This document shows, in pieces, positions 24,780 to 36,668 of a DNA stretch of 64,000 bases. The DNA lies in NCBI GenBank assembly GCA_036874045.1, contig CM072335.1, forward strand, positions 21,583,501 to 21,647,500, given 5' to 3'. The notes below the pieces were generated by a model. The model was not told where the DNA came from. It was given only the letters and a program-made list of their open reading frames with translations, and searched no databases. Source of the DNA: Cymodocea nodosa (taxonomy: Eukaryota; Streptophyta; Magnoliopsida; Alismatales; Cymodoceaceae). Positions within the stretch are counted from its first letter, which is position 1; each line of letters starts with the position of its first letter. The position numbers were made by a program, and so were the translations under genes.

Positions 24780-25735
24780 GGGAGGTCATAAGGTCACTAG
24801 CTTAGACCTCTAAAGAGTATTATATATTTAGAAAGCATAAAAGGGTGAAATTTGATGTGGATATGCATACTTCAAAAGGAACTCTTAATTATGTTCATGT
24901 TGATTGCTGGGGCCTACCCAAAATCCATCTCTAGGAGGGTTAAGATGTTTTTTATCTATTATTGATGATTTTTCTAGAATGGTATGGGTTTATATCATGA
25001 AACATAAAAGTGAAGTTTTCAAATATTTCAAGGAATAGAAGATTTTGGTTGAAAACCAAATAGGAAAAAGAGTAAAATGATTTCAGACTGATAATAGACT
25101 TGAATTTTGTTCAAGTGAATTTAATAGTTTTTACAGAGAGGTTGGTATTACAAGACATAGAAATATCTCTTATATTCCATAATAAAATAGAGTAGCAAAG
25201 AGAATGAACTACACTCTACTTGAAAGGGCACGTTATATGTTGTCAAATGCTAGATTAACCAAAAGTTTTTGGGTTGAGGTAGTCACCACATCATCATACA
25301 TCACCAATAGGTGTCGTTCATTAGCCATTCAAGATTAAATTTCCTATCAAGTATAGTCTGGTAGAACACCTAAGTATTCTAATCGTAAGACCTTTGGATG
25401 CCTTGTTTTCTATCATGTAGATGAAGGAAAGTTGGAACCTAGGCCTAAAAGGGGGATTTTTGTTGGCTATGGTATAGGTGTCAAAGGCTATAGAATTTGG
25501 AATGCAAGTGAGCATAAAGTTGTAATAAGCAAAAATGTTATTTTTAATGAGTTTTCTATGTTGAAAACTAATTCAAAAAATCAAGCTGCCTCCCCTATTG
25601 AAAATGAATCTAAAGTAGAGATTAAAATAACTTCAAGTCAAGTTGATGATTGTGCTACTCCTAAAAGAACTGAAGGAATAAGTAATGATCCTGAAGAAAC
25701 TATAGTCCCAATTACTCAAAAAGATCAATAGGTCA
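24780..25735 (+). pseudogene. copia integrase, interrupted
   Basis: Contains KHKRVKFDV and GTLNYVHVDCWG (24830-24915), IIDDFSRMVWVYIMKHKSEVF (about 24958-25020), FQTDNRLEFCSSEF (25080-25125), GITRHRNISYIP (25146-25180), RARYMLSNARL, FWVEVV, KTFGCLVF and the C-terminal GIFVGYGIGVKGYRIW (25453-25500). The D,D,E core residues can be partly traced, but several stops (including two adjacent TAA at 25182-25187) and a frameshift make it dead. Confidence 0.85.
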
Positions 25736-25839
25736 AGAGTGTGGCTCTTGATAAACCTAAAAGGGAAATCTATCCTCCTTAGAAATATGGTTTTGCCAAT
25801 CTTATTATTTATGCCTTGCAAGTGGTAGAGGAAATAGAT

Positions 25840-26828
25840 AGTGAAGAACCCTCTTCATTGAAAGAGGCAATTGACAATCTAGAAGCTAAATAGTGGATTT
25901 GTGCCATGTAGGAGGAGATTGAATCATTCCATAAAAATAATACTTGGGAATTGATTCCACCACCCAAGAATAGGTACACGTTGGATGTAAATGGTTTTAC
26001 AAAAGGAAGAGTGGAGCTCATGAAGATGATCCTACAAGATTTCGTGCTCAATTGGTAGCCAAAGGCTATAGTTAGTGTGAATGAGTGGATTTTAATGAAG
26101 TCTTCTCTCTAGTGGTAAGACACACTTCCACTAGAGTTATATTAGCCATTGTTGCCTCTCAAAATTTTGAATTAGAGCAATTAGATGTAAAAAGTCCATT
26201 TTTACATAGAGATTTAGAAGGAGATATAATAATGGATTAGCTAGAGGGATTTGTACATCCTAACAGACCTGGTTATGTTTGCAAACTCTTTAAATCATTG
26301 TATGGGCTAAAACAATCACCCAAACAATGATATAAAAATTTGATGGATTTATGCTCAAGATAGGTTACTTACTCTAGGAGCCTATATGATTGTTGTGTTT
26401 ACCATAAGAAGTTGAATGATGAGTCCTTTATTTGTCTCCTATTATGTGTTGATGATATTTTGATAGCATCATAAGATAAAATTGAAATTCAGACTTTAAA
26501 GGACCTTCTTAGTTCAAAATTTAACATGAAAAATCTCGAACAAGTAAAGAAAATTTTGGGCATGGAGATATATAGGGATAGAGAAGCTAAAAAACTAATT
26601 TTGTCTCAGAAGACATACATCTAGAAAGTTCTTCGTAAGTTTGATATGTCTTCCCTAAACTTGTTAACACTCCTTATGTCATCAATACTCATTTATCAAC
26701 AGATATGGCTCCTAAATCTGAATCAAAAATTGCTTATATGAATTTGGTACCTTACTCTAATGTCATAAGAAGTTTAATGTATGCAATGATATGCACATGA
26801 CCTGACATTGCATATTTAGTAAGTATGG
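25840..26828 (+). pseudogene. copia reverse transcriptase, N-terminal part
   Basis: Blocks in order: EEIESFHKNNTWELIPPP (about 25913-25966), a frameshift, RTST-type region VVRHTSTRVILAIVA, FELEQLDVKSPFLHRDLEGD (26168-26227), LEGFVHP, VCKLFKSLYGLKQSPKQ (26277-26327), and the catalytic box as LLLCVDDILIAS (26440-26472), where the usual Tyr before VDD is Cys. The frame runs to LVSMV, where the insertion at 26829 interrupts it; the continuation SKFMSNLRKEHW is at 32631. Confidence 0.87.
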
Positions 26829-27589
26829 TGTAAAGTATCAATTTGTGCATTTTGTATATGTTAATTCATGCATGTTAAGGATTATAAGTTGCAAATATAT
26901 ATGTTCTAATATGAAATTACATGCAAATTATATTTTTAGACATATGCATGAATTAGGGATTAAATAGTCGATAATGCACAAAGTTATCTTTTACTAAATT
27001 AACACCTAATAAATTAGCCCATGTGTAGATATAAGTAAATTTATATATTGATTTCATACATGTCTTAAAAGAATTATCATTTAAAATATGAAATCAAATA
27101 ATCTTTAATTGAGCAAGCAATATATTATGCACATTTCATGTTTGCTTTATAATCTAGTAGGATTTTATGTGTAATGTGCATATATATATTTAACATCACT
27201 TTTAAGTTGTTGATAATAGGTGAAGATGTAAACCCTTGGATTAAATCATGGGAAATCAACAACCTATAGTCGTCCAATTCAAACTCCCAATTAATCAATC
27301 AATGATTAAAGCTTACCTAAATTAGAATGTCTCAATTAGAAGGAGTTTGAAATCTTTCCATAGATGAATGACAATGGAAAACAAAAGAGTATAGTCAACC
27401 AAAGGAAAGATCATCTCCTCTCTCTCCTCCACGCAAGAGGTAAGAATTCCAACTCCAAAATTTTGGCCTCCCTCTTCCATCCAAGGGTATGGATGAGCTT
27501 CTCCTCTAAGGTTGATGAGCTTAGACACCTTCCCCCTCATCCTAGACGACCTCCTTTTCTCTACACTAAGCTGTCATATGAAAGGATCT

Positions 27590-29414
27590 TGTTTAGAATG
27601 AAAAAGTGCATAATATTAACAATTAAATGATGGTTAATTGCATAATATTTAGCTTATCATATGAGAATTAAGCCATTATGTTATAATTGCACTGTTATAT
27701 GCTTTAATGAAAGAATCTGCTTAATTTCAAGGAATTAATGGTAATTTAGTATATTTCTGAATTGTCGGTAAATTACAGGCTATGAAATTCTTAAGTATCC
27801 GAATTTTCTGTTATTTTAGACAGTTATGTTTAACGTATCGAACAGTTATGTTTAATGTACCGAAGAGTTATGTTTTAAAAGAATATTTTATTATTTCCTG
27901 AAGTACATGTGTCGAAACCATAATGCATGACTTAAGTGGACTTTCGGTGAGATATCTCTAAGTATTCGAAATTACAGTTAGGCATCGGATAGTTATATGT
28001 GTAACTCTCCAAAATCTCCTTTTATTATAAAATAGTTGTGGACACGTGTCATGTTCTGGAAGAATGACTTAAGTGGATTTTCGGTGAGTTATCTGTAACT
28101 ATCCGAAATGCATCTAGGCATCGAATAGTTAGACTTGTAACTCTCCGAAATATTTCTTTATTATAAAACTACTGATGACACGTGTCATGTTCTAAAAGAA
28201 TGACTTAAGTGGATTTTCGGTAAGTTATCTATAACTATCCAAAATGCATCTAAGTATTAGATAGTTAAGTCTGTAATTATCCGAAATACATCTAGGCATC
28301 GGATAGTTAAGTCTGTAAGTATCCAAAATGCACTTGAGCATCGGATAGTTAAATTTATGCACGTGTTTTATAGTTAAATCAATGAAGCAAGTCCGTTGAG
28401 TTATCGGAGGTCTGTGAGGATATTTTCCTAATATCGGGTCAATTTTAAGCCAAACACAGTGCTTGACAACCACTGTGAGAAGTGATCGCGTCGCGAGAAG
28501 GGAAGCCATTTTCACTAAGCATTGACTCATATCTTAGGAGATCGTAAAGCTTCTAGCCTTGGCTTCGGGTTGATGCCTGTATGTTGAAGAGGAGATCATT
28601 TTCCAATTCTAGACTCATGATTCTATAGTGAGAGGAGACAAAATTGTAAGTGGTTTAATTTTTAGTGGTGTAATCGCGTCGTATGTAGTGACGGAAGTAT
28701 TTACTATCGATTGAGATTACTTTACATTTCACATTTTGCCCATTTCCATGCTCATATCAAAACAAAAATACCAAAAACAACTTATCTGTGTTTATATTTT
28801 GTATTGAGTGTTGTATTGTTTGTTTTGTATCGTGATTAATGTTATCTTTGTTAGTGTTGTGAATGTTTTACGTTTGTTTTAGTTTTACAGTTTACTGAAA
28901 TTGGTTCGTTCAAAAGATTTAAAGATTTTAATGGTTATTGTTTGAATTATCTAAATGTTAGTATTGTCTAATGATAAATCCAGTGTTTACTAATATTAAA
29001 GAGCTTAATTGATGTTATTTACAAGCTGTGGAACCACCCAATGGTTGGCCGAATTTCTCTATAAATAGCAGTATTAAATAGGAAAGGCAGACTCGTGGAG
29101 TTAACTTAAGTCCACAAGGTTAGTCTATTGAGTTAGTCATAACTCAACAAACTTAGTCCATTGAGTTAACTATAACTCAATGGAGAGCTTATTGAATATA
29201 TAAATTTGATTGTTAAAAACGGAACAGTTCGCAATTCTTAAGCAATTCCCTGTGAGATTGACCTGTACTTGCACACTAATACAATAGACACTGTGCACTT
29301 GCAGTTAAAATACAAATTGGAATTAATATCTAATTTGTGTGAAAGGTTGTTTGTTTACTTCTAAAAAGGAATAGGCATAAAGATAAATTAACTAAGTAAA
29401 AACAGAAGTTAACA
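27590..29414 (+). repeat. Long gypsy-type LTR, copy 1
   Basis: Begins TGTTTAGAATGAAAAAG and ends about gaagttaaca. The same sequence occurs at 29765-31404 (+) and, inverted, at 52673-54711 and 54858-57100. It contains an array of hairpin-forming units between 27900 and 28370, a TATA-like ctataaatagca at about 29058, pairs of gttgagtta/taactcaac words at 29095-29180, and the closing words tgtacttgcacac and tgtgcacttgcag. A short + / - frame at 28225-28530 simply reads through the repeat array. Confidence 0.8.
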
Positions 29415-29764
29415 AATCCAAGTTTTTCTAGAGCATTGCTGAGTAACCAATCAAGTTTTTCTAGTGCCATGCTGGAGATCCAAACAGATCTCTACGAGAA
29501 AATTGGTGGTATCGGAGGCATGTGTGCAGCATTGGAAGAGCTTGAGACTTGATCTTCAAGGTGAGGTAATTAGAAAGCATCAAAGTTGAAGAGGAAAATC
29601 AACAAATCCGTGCATCTTGGAAGCGATTTGAGGATGTGCAACCATTACTTCAAAGCAACCCTAGAAGACCTCTTTTGGATGTGCTACAAGTGGTGACAGC
29701 CCTATGATGTGTTGGTGTGACGTGATTCAAGATTGAAAGGGAGCTCGTGCTTGAAGAAAGGTGG
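29415..29764 (+). mobile_element. Short interior between two LTRs
   Basis: 350 bp between the two LTR copies. It starts with ccaagtttttctag and tgccatgctggagatcc, which resembles a decayed gypsy primer-site region (commonly tctggcgccgttgcc), and ends in a purine stretch, gaagaaaggtgg, directly before the next LTR. No protein domain. The arrangement LTR - primer-like site - short interior - purine tract - LTR suggests a large-LTR non-autonomous element. Confidence 0.55.
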
Positions 29765-31404
29765 TGTTTAGAATGAAAAAGTACATAATATTAACAGTTA
29801 AATGATGGTTAATTGCATAATATTTAGCTTATCATGTGAGAATTAAGCTATTATGTTATAATTGCACTGTTATATGCTTTATTGAAGGAATCTGCATAAT
29901 TTCAAGGAATTAGTATTAATTAAGTATATTTTTGAATTGTCGGTAAGTTGCAACTTTGAAATTAAGTATCTGAAATATCTGAACTAGTTATTTCTTTATT
30001 GCATGTATTTTATAGTTAAATCAACGAAGCAAGTATGTTGAGTTATCTGTAACTCCACGGACCATTTATTTTCTAATATGCCATTGTAGCAGTTGTAGAA
30101 ACAGGACATTCGAAGGAAAACCATGATTACACATATCACGCAGGAATTCACTCATGGAAGGAAGAAGAAATCACCATCGTTGATATAAATGAAGGAAATT
30201 CAACTGATCAATTAAGCTGAAACAGTTACTACAGAAAGAAATATAAAAGAAGAGGAGAAAGATGAAGAAATGATGTGTATGTAGAGGTGGAGAACCGCGC
30301 TAACTACAGGAAACGTCGGAAGTTCCCTGAAGCTCCACACCACTACCAAAATCATGAACTATTGGAGGTTTGTGAAGATACTTTCCTAATGTTAGGTTGA
30401 TTCTGAGCCAAACACGGTGATTGACAACCACTGTGAGAAGTGATCACGTCATGGGAAGGGAAGCCATTTTCACCAAGCACTGACTCATATCTCAAGAGAT
30501 CATAAAGCTTCTAGCCTTGGTTTTGAGTTGATGCCAGTATGCTGAAGAAGAGATCATCTTATAATTTTGGATTCGCAATTCTATAGGAAGAGGAGGCAAG
30601 ATTGTAAGTGATTAAGTTTTTAGTGGTGTAATCATGTCGCATGTAGTGATAGAAATTTTTACTATCGATATAGATTTTTACATTTCACCTTTCACTCATC
30701 TTCAAGAACATATCAAAACAAAAATACTAAAAACAACAAATTATCTATGTTTACATTTAGTATTAAAGTGTTGTATTGTTTGTTTTGTATCGTGATTAAT
30801 ATTATCATTGTCAGTATTGTAAATGTTTTATATTTGTTTGATTCAGAAAATAGAAAATAGTTTAATAGTTTACTGAAATTGAATCGTTCTAGATACTTAA
30901 AGATTTTAATGGTTACTGTTTGAAATATCTGAATGTTAGTATTGCTTAATGACAAATCTAATATTAACTAACATTAAAGAGCTTAATTGATGTTATTTAC
31001 ATTCTGTGGAACTACCCAATGGTTGGCCGAATTCCTCTATAAATAGCAGTATATAATTGGAAAAATCAGCTCGTGGAGTTAACTTAAGTCCATGAGGTCA
31101 GTTCGTTGAGTTAGCCATAACTCCACAAACTAAATCTGTTGTGTTAACTGTAACTCAACAAAGTGCTTAACTGAACACATATAAACTCCAATATAAAAAT
31201 CGAAATAATACATAATTCTTACTCAATCTCTGTGGGATCAATATGTACTTGCATACAAATACAATATACACTGTGCACTTGTAGTTAAAATACAAATTGG
31301 AATTAATATCTAATTTGTGTGAAAGGTTGTTTATTTACTTCTAAAAGTAATTATTGAAATAAACATAAAAACAAATTAAACAAGTTTTCTGGTACCATTT
31401 AACA
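29765..31404 (+). repeat. Long gypsy-type LTR, copy 2 (internally shortened)
   Basis: Alignable with 27590-29414 from its first bases (TGTTTAGAATGAAAAAGT) to the closing ttaatatctaatttgtgtg region, but most of the hairpin array seen at 27900-28370 is missing and replaced by a different stretch (30000-30360). Words such as ctataaatagcagtat (31038) and the gagttaac/actcaaca pairs are kept. Confidence 0.78.
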
Positions 31405-32628
31405 AATATAAGTTCATAAATCTAATATAAGTCTTCTGGTGCTGTTGTATAAGCAAGTTTAAGAATTAACTTAACAACCCCAAACAGGTGGAAAACTCAA
31501 AGGTATATTAGAGAGGAGAGATCCTCATACTTGTAATCACATTTTTGTATCATATGTATATGAGTATTTAGGTATTTTGGATTTATAAATGTATGCATGT
31601 TTAAGATCTTTGTTAAATGTTTATTTCTTTAATTTAAATAGTTTTTTTACAATATATTTTGTGGAAGATGATTGCTTCATGTGAATGTTGTGCATAAAAT
31701 TAATCTTTAATCCTTGTGAATGCATGTATATCCTATTTGCTGTAAATTCCAATACAAGCTCTGTTTTGTTATATGTTTTATAATTCGATTTTGTTGAGTT
31801 TTATGTCGTGTTATAGCTTGTTTTGTAATTACTTTAAGTGTACAATACGTATGTAATATTGTTGGAATTTTTTAGAATGTATTTCTTTGATTTTTCGATT
31901 ATTCTTTTGAAGGTAGCATCTGCTCCATTTTACTAGTCAAGCGTTAGAAATTATGCTCGACGCCTTCATGTTGCCTTGCTCTTATGCATTTTGAAATGTT
32001 TTCTTGTAAATTTTTCTGATTAGAATAACGAGTTATCTTTCAATGTGCATTGATTTCGTGGTGTTTCATGGAGATTTGATTGAGTTATGATTTTTATACC
32101 AACAACGCATTTTTGGAAAGTTTTCAGAATCGTTTTACACACTGTTCATATATTCGACTTTGGCAACAACCTAGAGTGAGTCTGGAAATCACTATCATTT
32201 TAAAGATAACTCGATGACCTTTCTAACCAATATTTTCTCTAGATTTTTCAATGTCTAGATTGGAAGGAAGAAGAGTTAGAATTCAGACTTAATTTTTGTA
32301 ATTCCAGAGACGTGTAATGATGATTTTCTTAAGTTTTCTAGGTATTAACTCTAGGAATTAGCAAGTTTTATGCTATTTTTGAAATCTTTATTGTATTTGT
32401 GTAAATTGTAACTTGATTACACATAATTAGAGTTTTAATTACAAATTTAATGGTTTGGATATTTTATTGAACAATCATTTTAATAAAATCATTTAAGATA
32501 AACTCCTTGTGGATTTGACCCATACTTGCACATGATTAATATAATGAGCACTGTGCACTTGCAGTTATAAATGTAAAATTTACGCTTTTGCCGTTTAATT
32601 TAACAACACATAAAAGTATTACATATGA

Positions 32629-33274
32629 TTAGCAAGTTTATGTCTAATCTTAGAAAAGAACATTGGTTAGCGATGAAAAGAATTCTAATGTACTTAAAAG
32701 GAATTCTAAGGTACTTAAAAGGCACATCTGATGTTAGGCTAATTTATGGGAAGTGAGCAAACTGTTCTATTACAAGATATGTAGACGTTGACTTTGTGGA
32801 TGCAATCAAAGATTCATGATAGGATATGTTTTCACCTTTATTGAAGTTGTGGTTAGTTGAAAAGCTACCTTGCAGTCTATTGTGTCTCTTTTAACAACTA
32901 AAGCGGAGTACATGACAATGATGGAAGCAATAAAGAAAAGAATATGACTAAAAGGTCTTGTTGAAGACTTGGGATGGCAACAAGATAAGATTATTGTCTA
33001 CTGTGATGATTCAAGTGTCTTTTGCTTAGTTAAAGGTCAGATATATTATGAGAGAACTAAACATATAGATGTTCAGTACCATTTTCTTAAGGTCTAAACA
33101 AAGGGTCAACATGAAGAAAATATCTACTAATGACAATTCAATTGATGTATTCACTAAAGGTATTTCAATAAGCAAGTTTAAGCATTGCCTTGACTTGCTA
33201 AACATTCGTAGTTAAACTTAAGCTCCTAATTGGTGGGGTCGTTGATAGGAGGTATTCAAGTCAAGGAGGAGATT
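32629..33274 (+). pseudogene. copia RT C-terminus and RNase H
   Basis: Continuation of the split RT: SKFMSNLRKEHWLAMKRIL, then YLKGTSDVRLIYG (32700-32755). It includes an in-frame tandem duplication of 21 bases (aattctaaKgtacttaaaagg twice, 32680-32721). RNase H follows with a frame change: TTKAEYMTMMEA (about 32895-32935), GLVEDLGW, IIVYCDDSS, YYERTKHIDVQYHFL (33043-33090), and the end of pol at about 33215. A purine tract precedes the LTR at 33275. Confidence 0.85.
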
Positions 33275-33645
33275 TGTGAATATGACTTGAATTAGGAGAT
33301 CCATTGCTAATTCTATGCCTATTGGTTATAACCTACGATTAGTTGCATCTAGGTGTATTAATGTACTAAATCTATAACGTCTGAAATTAATTTCTAAACT
33401 ATTAAAATCTGAAATTAATCCTAGTTGATTTTTGTCTTGTAACTGATGTTGAAATTTTTATATAAATCAAGGACGTGAGTGTTGTGAAAAAGAACAGTCC
33501 TAAATCTGTAACATTTGATTTACATAATGAAACATCTCCCTCTTTTTCCTTTAACTGTGGACGTAACTAGTGGTGAACTACATAAATCTGTATATTTTAT
33601 GTGTGCATGCTAATTTTTGTTTATATCTAAACTCATTTCTTTACA
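33275..33645 (+). repeat. 3' LTR of the copia element
   Basis: 371 bp, TGTGAATATGA...TTTCTTTACA, partner of 23070-23443. It is followed by acatt, the right-hand target duplication. Confidence 0.9.
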
Positions 33646-33650
33646 ACATT

Positions 33651-33830
33651 GAAATTTTTTATATGTTTCTGGAAACCATTTGCTCTTGGACTTAAACTTG
33701 TTTATTTTTGTTAATTGAACTGAGATTTTAGAAATTTTTTATATGTTTCTGGAAACCATTTGCTCTTGGACTTAAACTTGTTTATTTTTGTTAATTGAAC
33801 TGAGATTTTAGAAATTTTTTACATGTTCTT
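33651..33830. repeat. Perfect 80-bp tandem repeat
   Basis: 33651-33730 and 33731-33810 are identical in the bases I compared (gaaattttttatatgtttct through tgaactgagatttta), followed by the start of a third, diverging unit. It lies five bases beyond the copia 3' LTR. AT-rich, no coding content. Confidence 0.93.
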
Positions 33831-34883
33831 AGGACTCAATAAAATAAAAACTACAATGCATATATTTATATTATTATTTTGAAACCGAACACAAAATAAA
33901 TATCTTCTTTTTCATGCTTCATCACTTTCATTAGCAAAATGTAAACAAGTTATTTTTACATTATAAAATATATTTAGTATTCTTTTTTTATTATCATTGT
34001 TATATTGTAATTAACCATCTTCCATCTTATTTGAAATGATAATAGATACTGTAGTTGAACTTCCTTTATCTCATAAAATCCCTAAGGAAAGAAAGTTTTG
34101 TGTTAATTTGAATTTAGACAAAGCCACTACCACCATCAAAAAAAATCCACCATCTTACATTTCCTCTCCAAATTGTATATACATAATTTGCAAGTATATT
34201 ATCTAATAAAAATTAATAATATTAAATATTTCTTATGTACTAAAGTCATACAAAAAAGTATATATATTTGTTTCACTTAAATCTCAATCCAATCTTATTC
34301 ATTTACTTCTTTTTAATTTTCTAATGTGTACAAATATCCATAAATTTTTTTAATTTTTTCCCCGAAAAATGATACGATGTGAAATGACCAAATTACCCCA
34401 TCAACTCACCCGTTACTTCATTTTTTTTAAATTATTTTTGAGAAGAGAACCACATGCAGTGTATATAATTAGGTGGCTTAGCAAAATTTTCCAGACTAAT
34501 AATACCGTTGGTTGTTAGCATTATAAAACTATTTTTTAATCATGGTATAAATAGTTTATTTTTAAAGTTTAAAGGTAAATATGTAATTAATGATAATCAA
34601 ATATATTAGAAACTACTAATATAGTCTGTTGATAAATACCTTGGAAATTGTGTTTTTCTTGGTAACAATAGATTTTTCCTTGATAATAAGTATAAATATT
34701 ATTATTTTTAACTAATTAAATTATTAGGGTTAATTTATTTAAAACTGTACTCCAAAATTTGATTCGACATTGCGTTTCACAAAAAAAAAAAAAAAGTTTT
34801 ACGTAAGGGCCGACTCCAGTCTCTGGTCCCAACCCAACCCATTTCCCTCCGCGGTTGAAAGTTGGAAGCCTCTGGTTTTTCTT
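33831..34883. other. AT-rich spacer upstream of the HSP70-like sequence
   Basis: No gene seen. It contains a TATA-like tataaatag at 34546-34554 and an A-tract at about 34781-34795 directly before the GC-rich HSP70-like region; the open frame that crosses the A-tract begins at a TTG and its Lys-rich start is unlikely to be translated. Confidence 0.5.
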
Positions 34884-36668
34884 GATCGTCGCCGACGACC
34901 AAACGTCGCCTTCACCGACACAGGGCGTCTCGTCTGCGACGAAGCCAAGAATCAGCCTGCCATGAACCCCAACAACATCGTCTTCGACGCCAAGGGTCTC
35001 ATCAGGAGGCGTTACAACGATTCCTCCGTCCAGGCTGACATTAAGCTATGGCCTTTCAGAGTTGTCCAAGGATCCGCGGAGAAGCCGATGATCGTCGTGC
35101 AGTATAGGGGAGAGACCAAGAAGCTCGCCGCAGAGGAGATCTCGTCCATGCTGCTTGTCGAGATGAAGAAGACGGCAGAGTCGTTCATGGGGATGAAGAT
35201 CAAGAACGCTGTCGTCACAGTGCCGGCGCACCTCAACGACTCCCAGCGGCAGGCGACGAAGGACGCCTGTGCAATCGCAGGGCTCAACGTGCTAAGTATG
35301 ATCAACGAACCGACGGCCGCGGCGATAGCTTACGGGCTTGACAAGAAGGAGGGTAAGGGTGGAGAGAAGAACATACTCATATTCGACCTCGGAGGTCGCA
35401 TGCTCGACGTGTCGCTTCTCTCAAGCGAGGAGGGGATCTTCAAGGTCAAGTCCATCGCCGGCGAGAAGCATCTCGGCGGCGAGGAATTTGATAAACGGCT
35501 GGTGAACCACCTCTTGTCGGAGTTCCGGAGGAAGAATAAGGACATCGGCGGCAACGAGAGGTCGCTTCGACGGCTGCGCATGGCGTGCGAGGGATCCAAG
35601 CGCACGCTATCGTCGACATTGCAGACGACAGTGGAGATCGACTCTCTGTTCGAAGGGGTGGATTTCTACTCGACCATCACGCGTGCAAGGTTTGAGGAAC
35701 TGAACATGGACCTCTTCAGGAGGTGTATGGAGCCCGTCGACAAATGTCTCCGTGACGCCAAGATCGACAAGGGGGCCGTGCACGAGGTCGTGCTCGTCGG
35801 CAGTTCCACTCGTATCCCGAAGATTCAACAGCTTCTCCAAGACTTTCTCCACGGTAAGGAGCTGTGCAAGAGCATCAATCCAGACGTGGTTGTCGCCTAT
35901 GGAGCAGCCGTGCAAGCGGCCATCTTGATCGGTGAAGATGACGAGAAAGTGCAGGACCTCCGACTCCTGGACGTGATCCCGCTCAGCCTCGGAGTCGAGA
36001 CGGCCGGCGGGGTCATGACGGTGCTTATTCCAAGGAACACCACGATGCCAACGAAAATGGAGCAGATCTTCTCGACGTACTCCGACAACCAGCCTGAGGT
36101 GCTGGTCCAGGTGTGCGAAGGTGAAAGGGAGAGGACGAGGGACAACAACCTCCTCCAAAAATTCGAACTCTCCAGAATCTCGCCGGAGCCCAGAGGCGTG
36201 CCACAGATCAACGTATCGGCAGAGGACAAGACGGCGGGGGTGAAGAACAAGATCACGATCACCACCGACGAGAAGGGGAGGATGAACAGTGAGGAGATAG
36301 AGAAGATGGTGAAGGACGCGGAGAGGTACAAGTCGGAAGACGAGGAGGTGAAGAAGAAGGTGGAGGCCAAGAACACCATAAGGGACGACAAGATCAAAGG
36401 AAAGCTGCCGACGGCAGACAAGGAAAAGATCGAGAAGGCGGTGGAGAGGATGATACAGTGGCTGGAGGGGAATCAGTTGGCGGAGATCGACGACTTGGAG
36501 CACGAGCAGAAAGAGCTGGAGGAGGTGTGCAATCCCATAATCGCAAGGATGTATCAGGAGGCTGGCGCCGCCGGGATGCGGCGTGGTGACTTCGCCGGCG
36601 TTGTTGGGATGGGCGAAGGTGATGGCGGTGGTACAGGAGGAGGACCCGACATCGAAGAGGTGGACTGA
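34884..36668 (+). pseudogene. HSP70-like, N-terminally truncated and with altered ATP site
   Basis: Cytosolic HSP70 chaperone relative. Similarity starts at about 34884 (PNVAFTDT) and runs without a stop to 36668, but the first ~40 residues of the family, including the IGIDLGTT phosphate loop, are absent. The first true ATG in frame is 34962 ([12 protein letters not shown]), giving 568 residues against about 650. The second phosphate motif is [12 protein letters not shown] instead of DLGGGTFDVSLL, and the adenosine motif VGGSTRIPK is VGSSTRIPK. Two internal deletions remove about 12 residues of the substrate-binding beta domain (GVPQI joins NVSAEDK) and about 10 of the lid (VEAKN joins TIRDDK). 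The C-terminal Gly-rich tail and EEVD co-chaperone motif are kept. There is no intron where cytosolic HSP70 genes often have one near codon 70. A retrocopy or decayed gene is likeliest; a non-ATPase relative cannot be excluded. Confidence 0.85.

Larger units (their letters stand above)
26829..32623 (+). mobile_element. LTR-type insertion nested in the copia RT, probably a solo LTR with further nesting
   Basis: The copia RT codons LVSMV (ending 26830) continue as SKFMSNL at 32631. Between them lies DNA starting TGTAAAG and ending TTACA (TG...CA). Flanks are tatgg (26824-26828) and tatga (32624-32628), a near-perfect 5-bp target duplication. If the nested unit at 27590-31404 is removed about 2.0 kb remains, with no coding capacity. 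Its 3' end (about 32505-32570) has the words cctgtgg/ccttgtggatttgacc, tacttgcac and tgtgcacttgcag, which typically close the LTR of Tat/Athila-type gypsy elements. This fits a solo LTR that later received another element. Confidence 0.75.
23070..33645 (+). mobile_element. Ty1/copia retrotransposon, full length but inactive, split by a nested insertion
   Basis: LTRs at 23070-23443 (374 bp) and 33275-33645 (371 bp) both begin TGTGAATATGA and end TTTCTTTACA, and are alignable throughout. The flanks are atatt (23065-23069) and acatt (33646-33650), a one-mismatch 5-bp target duplication. The primer site TGGTATCAAAGC (23447-23458) is one base from the tRNA-iMet type. A purine tract (aaggaggaga) precedes the 3' LTR. 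Coding order gag-PR-IN-RT-RNase H identifies copia. Stops, frameshifts and altered catalytic residues are spread over all domains. The interior is interrupted at 26829-32623. Without the insertion the element would be about 4.8 kb, a normal copia size. Confidence 0.93.

Noticed and set aside
28225..28530. - strand frame also seen in other LTR copies (53570-53761, 55746-55943)
   Set aside because: Shared because the LTRs are homologous; it reads into the tandem hairpin units and is not conserved as a full frame.
35012..36503. - strand frames up to 298 codons opposite the HSP70-like sequence
   Set aside because: Antisense shadows caused by high GC and few stops; no domain.
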